Part shown: in pieces, positions 46,848 through 57,280 of the stretch
How the letters are laid out: every line of letters begins with the position of its first letter
Numbering within the stretch: the stretch's first letter is position 1
Origin: VRUE01 sp963816785
GTDB taxonomy: Bacteria > Actinomycetota > Thermoleophilia > Solirubrobacterales > 70-9
Assembly (NCBI GenBank): GCA_963816785.1
Contig: CAWFLL010000004.1
Span: 992,001 to 1,056,000, forward strand
Reading direction: 5' to 3'
DNA length: 64,000 nucleotides
Notes under the pieces: model-generated
The model's input: the letters and a program-made list of their open reading frames with translations, nothing else
Told to the model about the DNA's origin: nothing
Databases searched by the model: none
Made by a program: the position numbers and the translations under genes

Positions 46848-49764
46848 CTACCTCCTCGCGTGGCGCGTTCCGTGCCGCTTATGCTTCCCGCAAGGGATCT
46901 TGATCCGCTGGCGGACGACGGACCGGCGGCCACTGTGGGCGAGCATGTCGACCTTGGCCCGTTGCACCCCGTCGCAGAGGTTGCGGTTTGCCACCAGCAG
47001 ACTCTTCCGACCACCCTCCAGGAGCAGAACGAACCTGCTAATCGGCGCGTCTGGGACAACGTCGAAGGTGTTTCGCAGCGCGCCCTTGACCGTGTCCGTG
47101 CGCCCGATCACTTCAACCGGGATCTGACCGTCGAGGTCGGCGACCAGGTCGGGCAGCGGGTTATTTGAGCTTCGGAGGTAGACATTTCCTGACAACGGCT
47201 GGTCGAGCAGGGGCGTCGTCGCCATCGCGCGGCCGTAGATCGATCCTGTCGGACAGGCGTCGGCAGCGAACTGCACCCTGGTGCAGACGGTGTTGATGTT
47301 GCTCTGATCGAGGAAGATCGAGTTCGGCATCAGCACCGAGGTCCGTGCGATATTGGCGTCGCCTTCCCTCGGCACAAGGACGGCCCTGAGTCGCGGATTG
47401 GCTGTCCGTGTGAAGCGCTTGCCGTAGAGACGCAGGAAGAGCTTCGGTTTGAAACCGAGGCGGCGACACTCGCCAAGCTGGAAGCGCTCGGAGAGACCGG
47501 CCGTGATGCCGAGGGTGGACGCCAGCGATCCCTCGACGCTCGTCGGGTCGCAGGAGGTCGGGTTCTTGGTGAACTCACTCCTGTTGAGCTGGATTGCGAC
47601 CGACCGGATATCGAGGGGGATCCCGTCCAGGATGTGAGGTATCTGGTCGCTGACTGCCGTGATCTTCGCCGTCACCGGGTCCACGTGGAGCGCGGCACGA
47701 ACGACGATTGTGCCCAGGTCCAAAGGTCCGGCGGCCGCCGGAGTGACGATCGCCAGGCTCAGCGGCGCGCCTTTGTAGGGACCCGCCAGATAGGCCTGTC
47801 CGTTCACGTAATAAGGCGAGGGTCCGGCGCCGGCTCCGACGACCACGTCGCCGATGTCGGCGGCCGCGGGGCAGGAGGGGTTCGCCTGCTCGTCCAAGCC
47901 GTCTTTGGCCGCGGCGGCGGCCAGCGCGGAGTCCGGACAGTAGGGGACCCCGGCCAGCCTCGCGGTCAGGCCTGGCGGCGGTGAGATGGTCACGGAGTCG
48001 AATTCCTGGGAGCCGTCCGGCCGGTTCAGCCGCACCACTAGGGGCGAGTATCGCCCCGCGATCGGGTTGATCGTGCCCGCATCGAAACTGGGCGCGTTCT
48101 GCAGGTCGCAGTTGCCGTCCGGCCCGGAGTTGACCGAGAAGTCATCTTCGAAGGTGACCGGCGAGTCAGGCGCCGAGTAGGGCGCCAGTTTGGAGACAGT
48201 GGTGAAATCGCCGCAGGTCGGCGGCGTGCGAAGCGCCGCGTGCGGGCCCTGCTTGAGATTGAGTCTTATGTGCTCGAGCGGCAGCTGCGGTTGGTCGACG
48301 ACCATGGTCGTCAGCTGGCCGGTGTCGGGGTCGGCCACCAGGTGACCGGCGAACTTCGCCACCAACCCCCGCTCCGGGTCGTTCGTTTCGATGTAGAGGG
48401 CAAGTAGTGATTTGAACGGGTTGTCGTAGGGCTTGGCGAGATACACGGCACCGGGCGCGGGTGCTTCCAGCAGCGGGGTTTCGATCTCCGCCGTGCCGAT
48501 CTTCGAGGCATCCGGGCAATTCGGCGGGCTCGCCGGTGAAATGGATCGGCATCGAGCCGACCGGTGTGGTGAGACCGACGTCGGCCGGTGAGCAGCCGAC
48601 GAGGCCGTTCGCGCCCGACGGATTGAGCACCATGCCCTTGGGCAAGGTGACGGTGGTGTCTTTCAGGTGCGAGGTGGAGAGCCCGCATTCGATCGGCGGG
48701 CCGGGGTCGCATTCTGTGTTCTGCGGGACGTGCACGTCGAGGTTGAGCCCGGTCGGCGAGTCGGCGACGTTGGTGGTGGGCTCGGCGGTCACTTCCGGGT
48801 TGAATTCGACCTGGTCGCAGCCGGTCTGCTGGGAGGCGGATGTGTCTTCAGAGACCCAGGTGTCCGGGTTGCCCCAGGAGCGTATGCTGACCGTGGTCGT
48901 CAGCGGACCCGTGTCGCAGTTCGTCGGCGCAGAGGTGAATGGACGCGTCGCGACACCGCTGACCGAGGCGCCGAGCGGCGTGCCGCCGTGGGTGCCGTCG
49001 GTGTCGAAGCGGTGGTCGTCGTGAGCGTGATCGTACGGCACCCCCCACAGCGTGATCGCTGTTCCGAGGAGATTCGCGCTGGTGGGAAGGTCCCTGGCCT
49101 CCACCGTCAGGCCGTAGTCGCTCTCACTGCGAGCCCGCGCGAACAGGTTGATGGTGAACCCGAAGACCTTGTAGCCGAGCGCCGCCTGCTCACCGGGCAC
49201 GGGAACCATGCTGTTGACCGGGCTGAAGAAGCTGACGAACGCCTCCGTGGCGGCAAATCCGATCTGGGCTTCCGTCGGGCAGTTGCCCAGGAGCGTCAGG
49301 TTGAGATCTGCGGATTCGCACCTGGGCACCGCCTCCGGGAAGCCGACCGACCCGGCCGGAAGGTCGGTGAAGATGTCCTTGGTCTGTCCTTCAGGGGTGT
49401 TCGAGGAATCCTGGATCTCGAAGGCGGTGGTGAAGTCCGGGTGACCTCCAGCCTGGGTCGCCTCCGGCGCGTTGGCGAGCCCTTCGACCAAGAGTTCGTA
49501 GCCGGGAACGAAGAAGGCACCCTGGCTTCCTCCTTCGATTGTGATCCCCGGAACGCACCCAGGGGTGGGCGGGAGGAATGGGTTGCAAATTTCCGGCGTC
49601 ACGGGTTCGTGGCCCTTGACGAATGCGCTGCCGGGTTCGATGCCGTAGTCGGCCGAGGCGGCCGGTGCGAGTGCCGCCAGCGTGGCCGCCAGCGCGGCCA
49701 CCGAGAGCAGGAATCGCGAGCAGAGCCGCCCGATGTGCGTGTTGCGTGTGCTGATCGTGGTCAT
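46848..49764 (-). CDS. Giant secreted surface protein B
   Basis: About 970 residues. Signal peptide: RLCSRFLLSVAALAATLAAL with APAASA. Paralogue of the protein at 37969-40800 over its full length: GGHPDFTTAFEIQDSSNTPE, NLTLLGNCPTEAQIGFAATE, LWGVPYDHAHDDHRFD, TLPKGMVLNPSGANGLVGCS, LLEAPAPGAVYLAKPYDNPF and LKQGPHAALRTPPTCGDF. C-terminal repeats end ISRFVLLLEGGRKSLLVANR, NLCDGVQRAKVDMLAHSG. A single one-base shift near 48525 is the only break, in contrast with genes further left. The ATG at 49764 overlaps the stop of the upstream giant gene (ATGA), and the end is 5 bp before the next gene. Probably cell-surface or matrix; function unknown. Confidence 0.8.
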
Positions 49765-52700
49765 CGGCTGGCCCTCCGGTTGCTGTTGGCTGCTCGTGCT
49801 GAGCCGCGGCAGCGCTTGGCTTCGGCCGCGCGCTTGGCTGCCGCTCGCGAGTAGTGACCGGCCTTGGCGCGCAGGGGCCTGGCGCGCTGCGGATCGCCCG
49901 CCCCCCGCGCGGCGCGGCGCAGGCGCCGGGCGCGATTGGCAAGCCGGCGGCTCGCGCGGGCGAGGCTCGTGCAACGGCTCCTATCGGATTCTTCGATGTT
50001 TCCCGGCCCCGAGAACTGGGCGGTGCCCGCACCGGCGAGGTCGGGTGCGCTGGTGCCCGGCGCCCTCGCATGCGCCGGCGTTGATGTCACAGGGCGGCAG
50101 GTCGGTCGCTTTCGGGAAGCCGCCCCCTCGCGGGCAACGTAGACCTTTGTTACCCCCGGCTCTTGGTCCTGGGGCGCGAGAGTGTCGGAAGTGGTGAAGA
50201 AGACGCTGCTGCCGTCGACGCTCGCGTTCTCGATCTTTGAGGGGTTGCTTCCCGTGCCGGCGGAGATCAGGCGGACGTCGCCCGCCCGGTACTCGTAGAT
50301 GTCGTCGGTGGTGTTCTGGTCATCCGGCGTGAGCGGCGTGACGGTGTCGAAGAAGACGGTTCCGCGGCTGCTGGTCCAACGGAAATCCCCGTCATCATGC
50401 TGGAAGCGGAAGCCATAGGTTTCGCCCGTCGGCTCTTTCGGGTACCTGTCGACCTCATCTCCGGGCAGCGAACCGTCCTGCGGGCAGGAGGCGCACTCGA
50501 GTGTGTCACTGGCGGCGTCGTAGACGAACATCTGCCGGAGCCCACCAATGGGCTGGCCGGTGAGATTCTGGGTCGACGCGAACGACAGGACCGAGCCGTC
50601 GGGGTTCGTGTCGGCCATCTTGCCGCTCGAGCTCTGCTGCCAGACGTAGCCATCGCCGGTGTCTTCGCAGTCCGGGAGGCGGACCGAGGGTCGCCCACGA
50701 ATCGCACGTCGATCGGGTCGTCGATGCCGTCGAGTTGGGCCATATATAGGTTGCGCCCTTCCGCCGAGGGCAGCTGGCCAACGGGGTTCGGCGCCACGTC
50801 GTACTGGGCATCGGCGACGAAGTAGACGCGCTTGCCATCCTCGGAGATCGCCGAGACGCCGAGGAGGCGTCCACGATCCTCGGCCGAGGGATCGACGGTC
50901 GAGTCATTGATCCCGTCCAGCCGCGGCGTCAGGTCGCGCACCTTGTCGGCGGCGACGTCGTAGACGTAGAGGTCCCTGTCGTCGCTGCTCGGCGACTGGC
51001 GCTCGGGCCCCTCCGCGGGGTTGGCGCCGGAGCCCGGTCGTCAGGCGCGATGCGCTTGCGAAGAAGACGCGCGTGGCGTTGGTGTCGGCACCCCAGGTAC
51101 GTCACGTTGAACGGCTGCGGGCCGGGCAGCGGCGGCACCCCCGTCTCCTTGACGGCCTCGACGGACGGCTGGCCGTCGATCTGGACGTAGAGCGTGTTGC
51201 CCTTCTGGATACGGAAGGAGGCGTCGTTCCGAGAAGCGCCCCAGATCACCCGGCTTCCGTCCCGCGAAACCACATCACGGTGTGTGCCGCCGACGTTACC
51301 CAGCCACGTGTCTTCCTGCGGCACGCTGCCGTCCGGGCGATGGACGACAAGGCTCAGCTGGCCGTCCTGCCACTTGTACAGTGCGGCCGGAGAAACCGCT
51401 GAGGTCGCCGGGATCATCGTCGAGCAGTGGGCGTTCCGACGCGAAGACCAGGGTGCTGCCATCGTCGGACATCGTCCAGGGGCTGTCAGGGCCGTCGATG
51501 CCGGGACTTAGGTTGGTCGTCTGGATCTCCGGCTCCGCCTGGAGTGGTCTGCGGGGTGCCCACAGGAATGCGTGGGTCCCGGGAGATCCAGACGAACGAC
51601 CCGTCCGGCTGGCGCTCGTACACATCCTGGGACTCCGTTCTGATCGTCCGGGTCCAACCCTACCTGGGTGCCCGTGAACTGATGCGATAGGTCGAATGAC
51701 GCGCCCCATGGGGGCCCATCCCGCGCTATCAGTGTCTGAGAGAGTCCAGGCGTCCGAGCCCCGGTCGGACGCATACACCCACGAGTTGCTGACCTCGTCG
51801 GCGATGGGTACGACGCTGCCCGGGAGGGGTTGGACGGAGTCGAAGAGGACGTGGTCGCCGTTCGGGCTGACGTCCGGCTGGGACACGGTTGGGACAATCG
51901 GCACCCCACCGGTGGGGTTCTGACTGACGATCTCGTAGCCGCGTTCCGGCCCGAGCCCTGGCTGTTGGGCGAGGGTGGTGAAGGTCTGGTCCGGGCCCAT
52001 GGTCGTGCCGGTGCCGTTGGTAGCGACCAGCTGATAGTGATAGGTCATCCCCGGGGTGAGGCCGCCGAGTTCGTCGGCGACGGCGACTGGATCGGTGCCG
52101 GAGAGCAGGTTGCCGGCCGGCGTGCTGTTACCGTATGCGCTCGTGGGGCCCCAGTTGAAGTGGTAGTTGGTGACCGCTTCGTTCTCGGGATTGATAGCCG
52201 CGCGCAGCGTGGCTTCATCGGTGGATACCGTTGCCGCGATGCCGGCGATGGTGGGCGCCGAGCTGTCGGTGGTGAAGGTTTCCGGGCCGGCGACGGTCTC
52301 GACCGGCGAGAAGACCTGACCGGCCACGAGTCGCACGTGATAGGTCGTGCCGGGGATCAGGTGGGCCGGGATGTCGTTTTCGAGCGCGACCGGACTGGTG
52401 CCGTTGCCGATTCGGTTGTACAGGGTTTTCGCGATCGGAATCCGCATGGCGTTTTCGAACCCGTTGGCGGTGAACTCGGCGTCGTCGACGTACTCGAAGC
52501 GGTAGGTGGCGTGGAAGCCGTTCGGGTTGACGCTGCCGTTCAGCGTGGCCGAGTGGGCGTCGGCGTTGGTGACCGGGTCGAGTGTCGCGCTCGGCGCGAC
52601 GTTGTCGTCGAGGATGTAGACGCGGCCGACACTGCTGTCGCCGACAATGTTGGTGCTTGCGGTGACCAGAAGCTCGCCGCTGGACTCGTTCAGGCCGAGC

Positions 52701-54268
52701 CCCAGCACCGTGGAGAAGCCGGCGCCGGAGCCATGCTCGTCGTCATCCGCGCTGCGGCGCCGCGGTCAAGACCGGGGTCGTTGGTCGGGCCAAACTGCTG
52801 CACGACCGTGTTGCCCGAGCTGGGATCGCGGAGGACGTAGAGGATGTCCTCGTCGGCACCCGCTCCGTCCGAGTCGGGATCGACCGCCAGGCCGGAGGTC
52901 GCTGTCGCCGCCGGTCCGGCGAGCAGGGGCGGGCCGGCGATCGATGCGAGGAAGCCGACGCCGCCCCCGTTGGCGTTTTCGGAGTCGTAGCGGTCGATCT
53001 CGGCGCCGCCGTTGGAGTCCGAGGCATAGACGATGCCGCGGCTGTCGACGGCGATTTTGCGCGGCTGCGTAGTGCCGAAGTTCGCGGCGGAGCCGAAGCT
53101 CGACGGTGAGGTGCCGTCGAGCTTCGTAGGTGTTGACGCGGCGGTTCTGCGAGTCGGCGAGGAAGACCTTGCCCACTGCTGCTTCGCCGTCGGGCGGCGA
53201 GACGGCGATGCCGAGCGTGCCTCCGGTGGTGGTGGCCCCGAGCTGGCCGGCGCCTTCCCCGGCGATGCCAGTCCGGCAGCGGTTGGAGGCGGGACAGACC
53301 TCGTAGCCTTCTCCGGCTTCGGTGGCGTCGACGCCGAAGCCGAACGAGCGGACGAAGGTGCCATCGCCCGCGTACTCGTTGATGCGACGATTGTCGCGGT
53401 CGGAGACGTAGACGTTGCCGGTGTCAGCGTCAACCGCGACCGACTGGGGGTTGTCGAGCGAGCCATTCTTGGCGTTGTTGCCGGCGTTGGCGCCGCCGGT
53501 GGCCGAGCCCCCGCGGCAGTTGGCGGCGACGACGCAGACCTCGTACTGCCCCGAGCCCTGGGTCGTGGTGGCAAGGGCCACGGTGCCGGTCAGAAGCGCG
53601 TCGTCTACAGCCAGCTGCGGGACATTGGTCGCCGAGAAGCTGTTGTTGAAGGTGATCGTGTAGGGGGCAGTGCCGCTGACGGTGAGATTGGCGCCGTTGA
53701 CGCTGGGGAGGGCGCGCAGGGCAGTCTGCACGGCCCCGGCGGTCGCGTTGAAGGCGATGTTGCCGGTGGTAGCACCGCCGAAGCTGAGCGTGTAGGTACC
53801 GGCGGTGGCCGAGACGGTGAGGGTCTGGACCTCGTTGGCCGGGTCTGTGAGGACGTTGGCGCCCCAGGCTGAGATGAAGTTGCCTTCAGAATCGAAGCGC
53901 TGGATGCGGTTGTATTCGTCGTCGGCGACGTAGATGTCCCCCGCGTCGGCGGGGCCGTTGCCGGTGCTGTTGACCGCGGTGTCTCGCGGGTTGCTGAACT
54001 CTGCCCCGACAGCGTTGCTCGCGTTGGAGTTGAAGTCGGTTGTGCCGAAGTAGTTCAGCACCTCCTTGGAGGCGGAGGCCGGACTGGCAAGGAAGGCAAG
54101 GGCAACGACCGCAGTGAGGGAAAGAACGAGGACGCTCACGCGCCCGCGCGAGGGCGCACCACAGCCGTTGGCTCGGAGCGAGGCATCACCCGTGGCGGCA
54201 GCGCGGCGCTGGTTCCGAACGATGCCGGAATGGCTGAGCGAGCTAGCGAAACGTGACGCTTCCTTCAC
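49761..54268 (-). CDS. Giant secreted NHL - Fn3 - TolB-like protein, first gene of the surface cluster
   Basis: About 1500 residues. GTG start at 54268 with a strong GGAGGAG site. A hydrophobic signal segment (VLVLSLTAVVALAFLASPAS) lies near residue 45. NHL repeats follow (FSNPRDTAVNSTGNGPADAG; NPQSVAVDADTGNVYVSDRD), interrupted by a beta domain EVQTLTVSATAGTYTLSFGG that is widely repeated in other bacterial surface proteins. Fibronectin-III-like units (52560-51970) contain SATLNGSVNPNGFHATYRFE and LTPGMTYHYQLVATNGTG. The last third is TolB/WD40-like (QPDVSPNGDHVLFDSVQPLP). The C-terminus is a Cys-flanked basic helical hairpin (RCTSLARASRRLANRARRLR ... AEAKRCRG). Shifts lie near 53120, 52740, 51660, 51430, 51050, 50690 and 50100. 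Stop overlaps the start of surface protein B. Confidence 0.8.
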
Positions 54269-54402
54269 GATTTTCTCCTCCTGAGCCCCCGCCTGACCGG
54301 TCGACCCGGTGGGGTGGCTCAATTACCTGTTCGGTACTCCCTGCCGGCCCTCCCTGGGCCCAGCGATTACAGCGAAGCACATCCGTAGCTGGAGTGCAAG
54401 TC

Positions 54403-54420
54403 AACTTTTCTGAAGGTAAG
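54403..54420 (+). promoter_or_regulatory. CTTTTCTGAAG motif before the surface-protein operon
   Basis: AACTTTTCTGAAGGTAAG, about 135 bp upstream of the giant NHL gene start, in a relatively AT-rich 286-bp gap between that gene and a TetR gene. Pseudo-palindromic (CTTnnCTnnAGnnAAG). Likely an operator or promoter element. Confidence 0.45.
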
Positions 54421-54554
54421 TTTTGTGATAAGAACAGAGGCCTACTCGGACTTTGTGGCTGGCGAGGCGGCGGCTGCCAAGGAGGACCTGAAAACGTGCG
54501 TGGAGCAGCATCTGGTGGCGCCCGGGCCGGGGACGCGGAGCTACCGGAATCGGA

Positions 54555-55254
54555 CTACTCGGGGCGCGAACGGGCGGCCAACTCGGCCGCGCGCTCAGCC
54601 CCCAGGTAGGGGCTGAGGGTGAAGTCGATCAGGTCGGGGAGCAGCTCGGGCAGCTTCTCGGTCTCGCCGGCGATGATCGAGCGGGTCGCCAGCGAGACGG
54701 CGCCGCCGATGATCGAGCTCTCGGTTTCGGGGAGCAGGGAGTCGGGGTCGGCGAGCTCGGCGCGGCCGCGGGCGAGGGCGGGGACGCAGGCGAGGACGGC
54801 CTCGCGGAAGCGGATCGCGATCGTCGGCGTGGCGCTGACCGACTCGAGCAGGCAGAGGCGGGCGAGGTCGGGTTCGGCGGCGAAGAACTCGAGGGCGGCG
54901 CGCAGGGCGGCGATCACCTGGTGGGGCCAGTCGGGCTCGGGGGCGGCGGCCGTCGGAGATCAGCTCGGCGAGGTGGTCGCGGACGGCGTCGAAGGCGGCG
55001 AGGAAGCACTCCTCCTTGCCGTCGAAGAGCTCGTAGAAGTCACGGGTGGAGACCGAGGCGAACTTGACGACCTCGGTGATCGTGGTGGCGCGGTAGCCGC
55101 GGGCGGCGACCTCATGGGCCATGGCGGCGAGGAGGCGCTCGCGCTGGGACTCGAGGATCTGCTCGCGCGAGAGGCCGTGGTGGCCGCCGGGCAGCGGGCC
55201 GAGCTCGCCCGGCCTCTCCCCTCTCCCGTCGCCATCGCCCTGCTGCTCCTGCAC
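54555..55254 (-). CDS. TetR-family regulator upstream of the surface-protein operon
   Basis: TetR protein of about 230 residues. Start GTG at 55254 (MQEQQGDGDGRGERPGELGP). DNA-binding domain: LLAAMAHEVAARGYRATTIT, EVVKFASVSTRDFYELFDGK. Ligand domain: MIAALRAALEFFAAEPDLAR then LPELLPDLIDFTLSPYLGAE, closing ARSRPE at 54555. One shift near 54955. The start overlaps the end region of the TetR gene before it. It lies 286 bp before the giant gene, on the same strand, and may regulate it through the motif at 54403. Confidence 0.8.
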
Positions 55255-55263
55255 AGGCGGAGA

Positions 55264-55997
55264 TTATCCAGGCTCGGCGGCGAGCGATCAGGCGAGGGCG
55301 GGCTGAGGCGCCGGCGAGCCTCGGCGCGGGCGATGCGGCTGGCCTCGGCCTGGCCGAGGTAGGTGCGGAGGACGAGCTCGAGCAGGACGGGCAGGTAGGC
55401 GGCCAGCTCGTCGGCCTCGCCGACGATGAGGCGCTCGTAGGCGGACCAGAAGACCGAGCCGGCGAGGGTGTCCTCGATCGTGTCGGGGAGCTCGGCGCCG
55501 CGGGGGTTGAGCTCGCGGCCGGCGCGGAAGAGCGGCACGAAGGCCTTGGTGGCCTGCTCGTAGCGCTCGGTGATCGCGGGCCCGACGGTCGGGGACTCGA
55601 CGATGACGGCGCGGGCGATGACCGGCTCGGCGACGATCTGCTCGACCAGGGTGCGCAGGGCGAGCACGACCTGCTCGGACCAGGGCCGGGGCTCGGCGGC
55701 GAGGCGCTCGCGGATCGTCTTCTCGGTGGTGGCGAAGGCGGTCTCGAAGAGCGCGACGAAGCACTCTTCCTTGCCGGCGAAGTGCTTGTAGAAGGTCTTG
55801 AAGCTGACGTGGGCGCGTTTGACGATCAGCTCGACGGTGACGTCGGAGTAGCCGCGCTCGGCGACCAGCTCGCCGACGGCGCGGAGGATTCGGCGGCGCT
55901 GATCGGCATGGGCGCTGGAGCGGGTGACGGAGGCCGGAGGTGCGTCCAGCGTGGCGCGTGAGGCCCGTCCCGGTAGTGCGCGCATGAACACGAGCAT
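55264..55997 (-). CDS. TetR-family regulator
   Basis: TetR protein of about 240 residues. DNA-binding domain: RRRILRAVGELVAERGYSDV then ELIVKRAHVSFKTFYKHFAG. Ligand domain: VLALRTLVEQIVAEPVIARA, AGSVFWSAYERLIVGEADEL, and the end LVLRTYLGQAEASRIARAEA. The frame as given runs through into the next gene; one base less near 55290 would end it at TAA 55264, just before the next TetR start, which I prefer. The start may be ATG 55985 rather than 55997. It forms a pair with the TetR at 54555. Confidence 0.78.
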
Positions 55998-56180
55998 ACC
56001 GCGAGCCGCGGCTCAGTTAAAGGGCCCTCGGTGACGAGCCGGCTCTGGACAGCGATTTTCAGGCGGTGGAGCCGGTTCGCGGCGGGGCTAGGAGCGTAAG
56101 AACATTTCTCTACTGCGCTTCGAAGAGGCCAGAATCGTCGCTCGGATGCAGCGATTTGTCCTAGCCGCACGAGGGGCGGC

Positions 56181-56196
56181 ACTTTTCTGGAGCGAG
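56181..56196 (+). promoter_or_regulatory. CTTTTCTGGAG motif upstream of 56214 gene
   Basis: ACTTTTCTGGAGCGAG, 17 bp before the GTG of the 56214 gene and 184 bp before the TetR at 55997. Same core as the copies at 54403, 37935 and 29875. Confidence 0.35.
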
Positions 56197-56213
56197 TAGT
56201 AGCTTTTCCGCCC

Positions 56214-56645
56214 GTGCTGGCGGGGAACGAACGCGAGGCGCTGCTTCGGGTGGCGGATCAGCTCAGCATCGAGCTGGGCTACGCCGAGGGCGAGGAGATC
56301 CCCGGCGCCCACTCGCCGCTGGGCGGAGAGGCGGGAGCGATGGCGGGCATCCTCAACACCGAAGACGAGCTGCTGGTGGCGAGGGTGAGGCGAGCGCTGG
56401 CAAAGGTCGCGGCGGCGCTCGACGGCGAGGGCTCGGAGGGCACGTCAGGGAGGGCGGTCGGCGCCGCGCTCGACGGTGCCGAGATGGTGATGCGGGGCGA
56501 ACTGGTGAGGGGCAACGCCGCCCAGCTGCCGGCGCTGATGCCGAGCTTCGTCTTCCTGGTGGCGCTGCCGATGGTCGACCAGGACAGGGCGCTCGAGCTC
56601 TCGCAGCGCACCTCTGAGTTGATCGAGCGCGCGCTCGGCGGCTGA
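56214..56645 (+). CDS. Small protein resembling a TetR ligand domain without DNA-binding part
   Basis: A 143-residue protein starting GTG at 56214 after a possible leader with the CTTTTCTGGAG motif. From residue 75 it resembles TetR C-terminal domains: GAALDGAEMVMRGELVRGNA, AQLPALMPSFVFLVALPMVD then QDRALELSQRTSELIERAL. No helix-turn-helix is present upstream in any frame. It may be a truncated TetR or a free ligand-binding/anti-regulator domain. The clean frame and full-length coding run speak for a real gene. The TetR link is a resemblance only. Confidence 0.5.
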   Translation: MLAGNEREALLRVADQLSIELGYAEGEEIPGAHSPLGGEAGAMAGILNTEDELLVARVRRALAKVAAALDGEGSEGTSGRAVGAALDGAEMVMRGELVRGNAAQLPALMPSFVFLVALPMVDQDRALELSQRTSELIERALGG

Positions 56646-56655
56646 GCGACGACCG

Positions 56656-56997
56656 GCCTGCCGTGGGGCCTCCACCGCCGTCGGGAAGCGGGAAGTACTG
56701 CATTACGTATTCGTCTTTCATCCCGGTGGCGGGGATGTACTTGAATTCGACTTTGCGTTCGTGCTCGTTGCCGGCCCAATCTTCGGCGCTCACAGCGAGC
56801 TCGTGGGTGCCAGAGCTCAGGCCGGTCAACTCGAGCGGGTAGGTCTCATTCATCGGGCAGCTTGTCTGCGGACAGTTCGGCGCTTCCCAGACTTCCAGCG
56901 GAGTGCCGTCGAGGCACCGGACAGCGCCAAAGTCGCCTGACAGGCTGTTTTGCCGCCACCTGCGCAGAGCCGATCAACACGCTGGCAGCCATCAGAA
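56656..56997 (-). pseudogene. Fragment of a secreted surface protein (Ig/RHS-like segment)
   Basis: On the minus strand a signal-like start (KGAFLMAASVLIGSAQVAAK, about 56997) is followed, after a frame change near 56945, by SLSGDFGAVRCLDGTPLEVW, then ETYPLELTGLSSGTHELAVS, AEDWAGNEHERKVEFKY and GMKDEYVMQYFPLPDG. The DWAGN piece is typical of bacterial Ig-like domains. It stops at about 56656 without the remainder of a large protein, so only a stub remains. It lies next to the tRNA genes. Confidence 0.5.
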
Positions 56998-57031
56998 AGG
57001 CGCCTTTTTGCAGGGCCTTCGAGCGTTAAAG

Positions 57032-57120
57032 CGGAGGGGGAGGGATTCGAACCCTCGAAGCGCCTTACGACGCTTAACGGTTTTCGAGACCGCCCCGTTC
57101 AACCACTCCGGCACCCCTCC
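57032..57120 (-). tRNA. tRNA-Ser (anticodon CGA)
   Basis: An 89-base tRNA with 7-bp acceptor stem GGAGGGG/CCCCTCC, discriminator G, D-arm, anticodon loop CTCGAAA (CGA), long variable arm, and T-arm with GGTTCGAATCC. It reads TCG codons. No CCA is encoded. Its 3' half is echoed by the fragment at 12800-12846. Confidence 0.95.
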
Positions 57121-57167
57121 GGGACTCGGTCGGGCGGCTGATTGTAGGGAGCCGCCTTGGAATTCAG

Positions 57168-57257
57168 CGGAGAGGGTGGGATTCGAACCCACGAGGCGGG
57201 TTAACCCCGCCCACGCGATTTCCAGTCGCGCTCCTTAAGCCACTCGGACACCTCTCC
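57168..57257 (-). tRNA. tRNA-Ser (anticodon GGA)
   Basis: A 90-base tRNA with acceptor GGAGAGG/CCTCTCC, anticodon loop CTGGAAA (GGA), a long GC-rich variable arm and T-arm GGTTCGAATCC. Reads TCC and TCT codons. It lies 47 bp upstream of the tRNA-Ser(CGA) on the same strand, so the two are probably co-transcribed. No CCA is encoded. Confidence 0.95.
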
Positions 57258-57280
57258 AGGGCCCATCAAGGGTATCCGCC

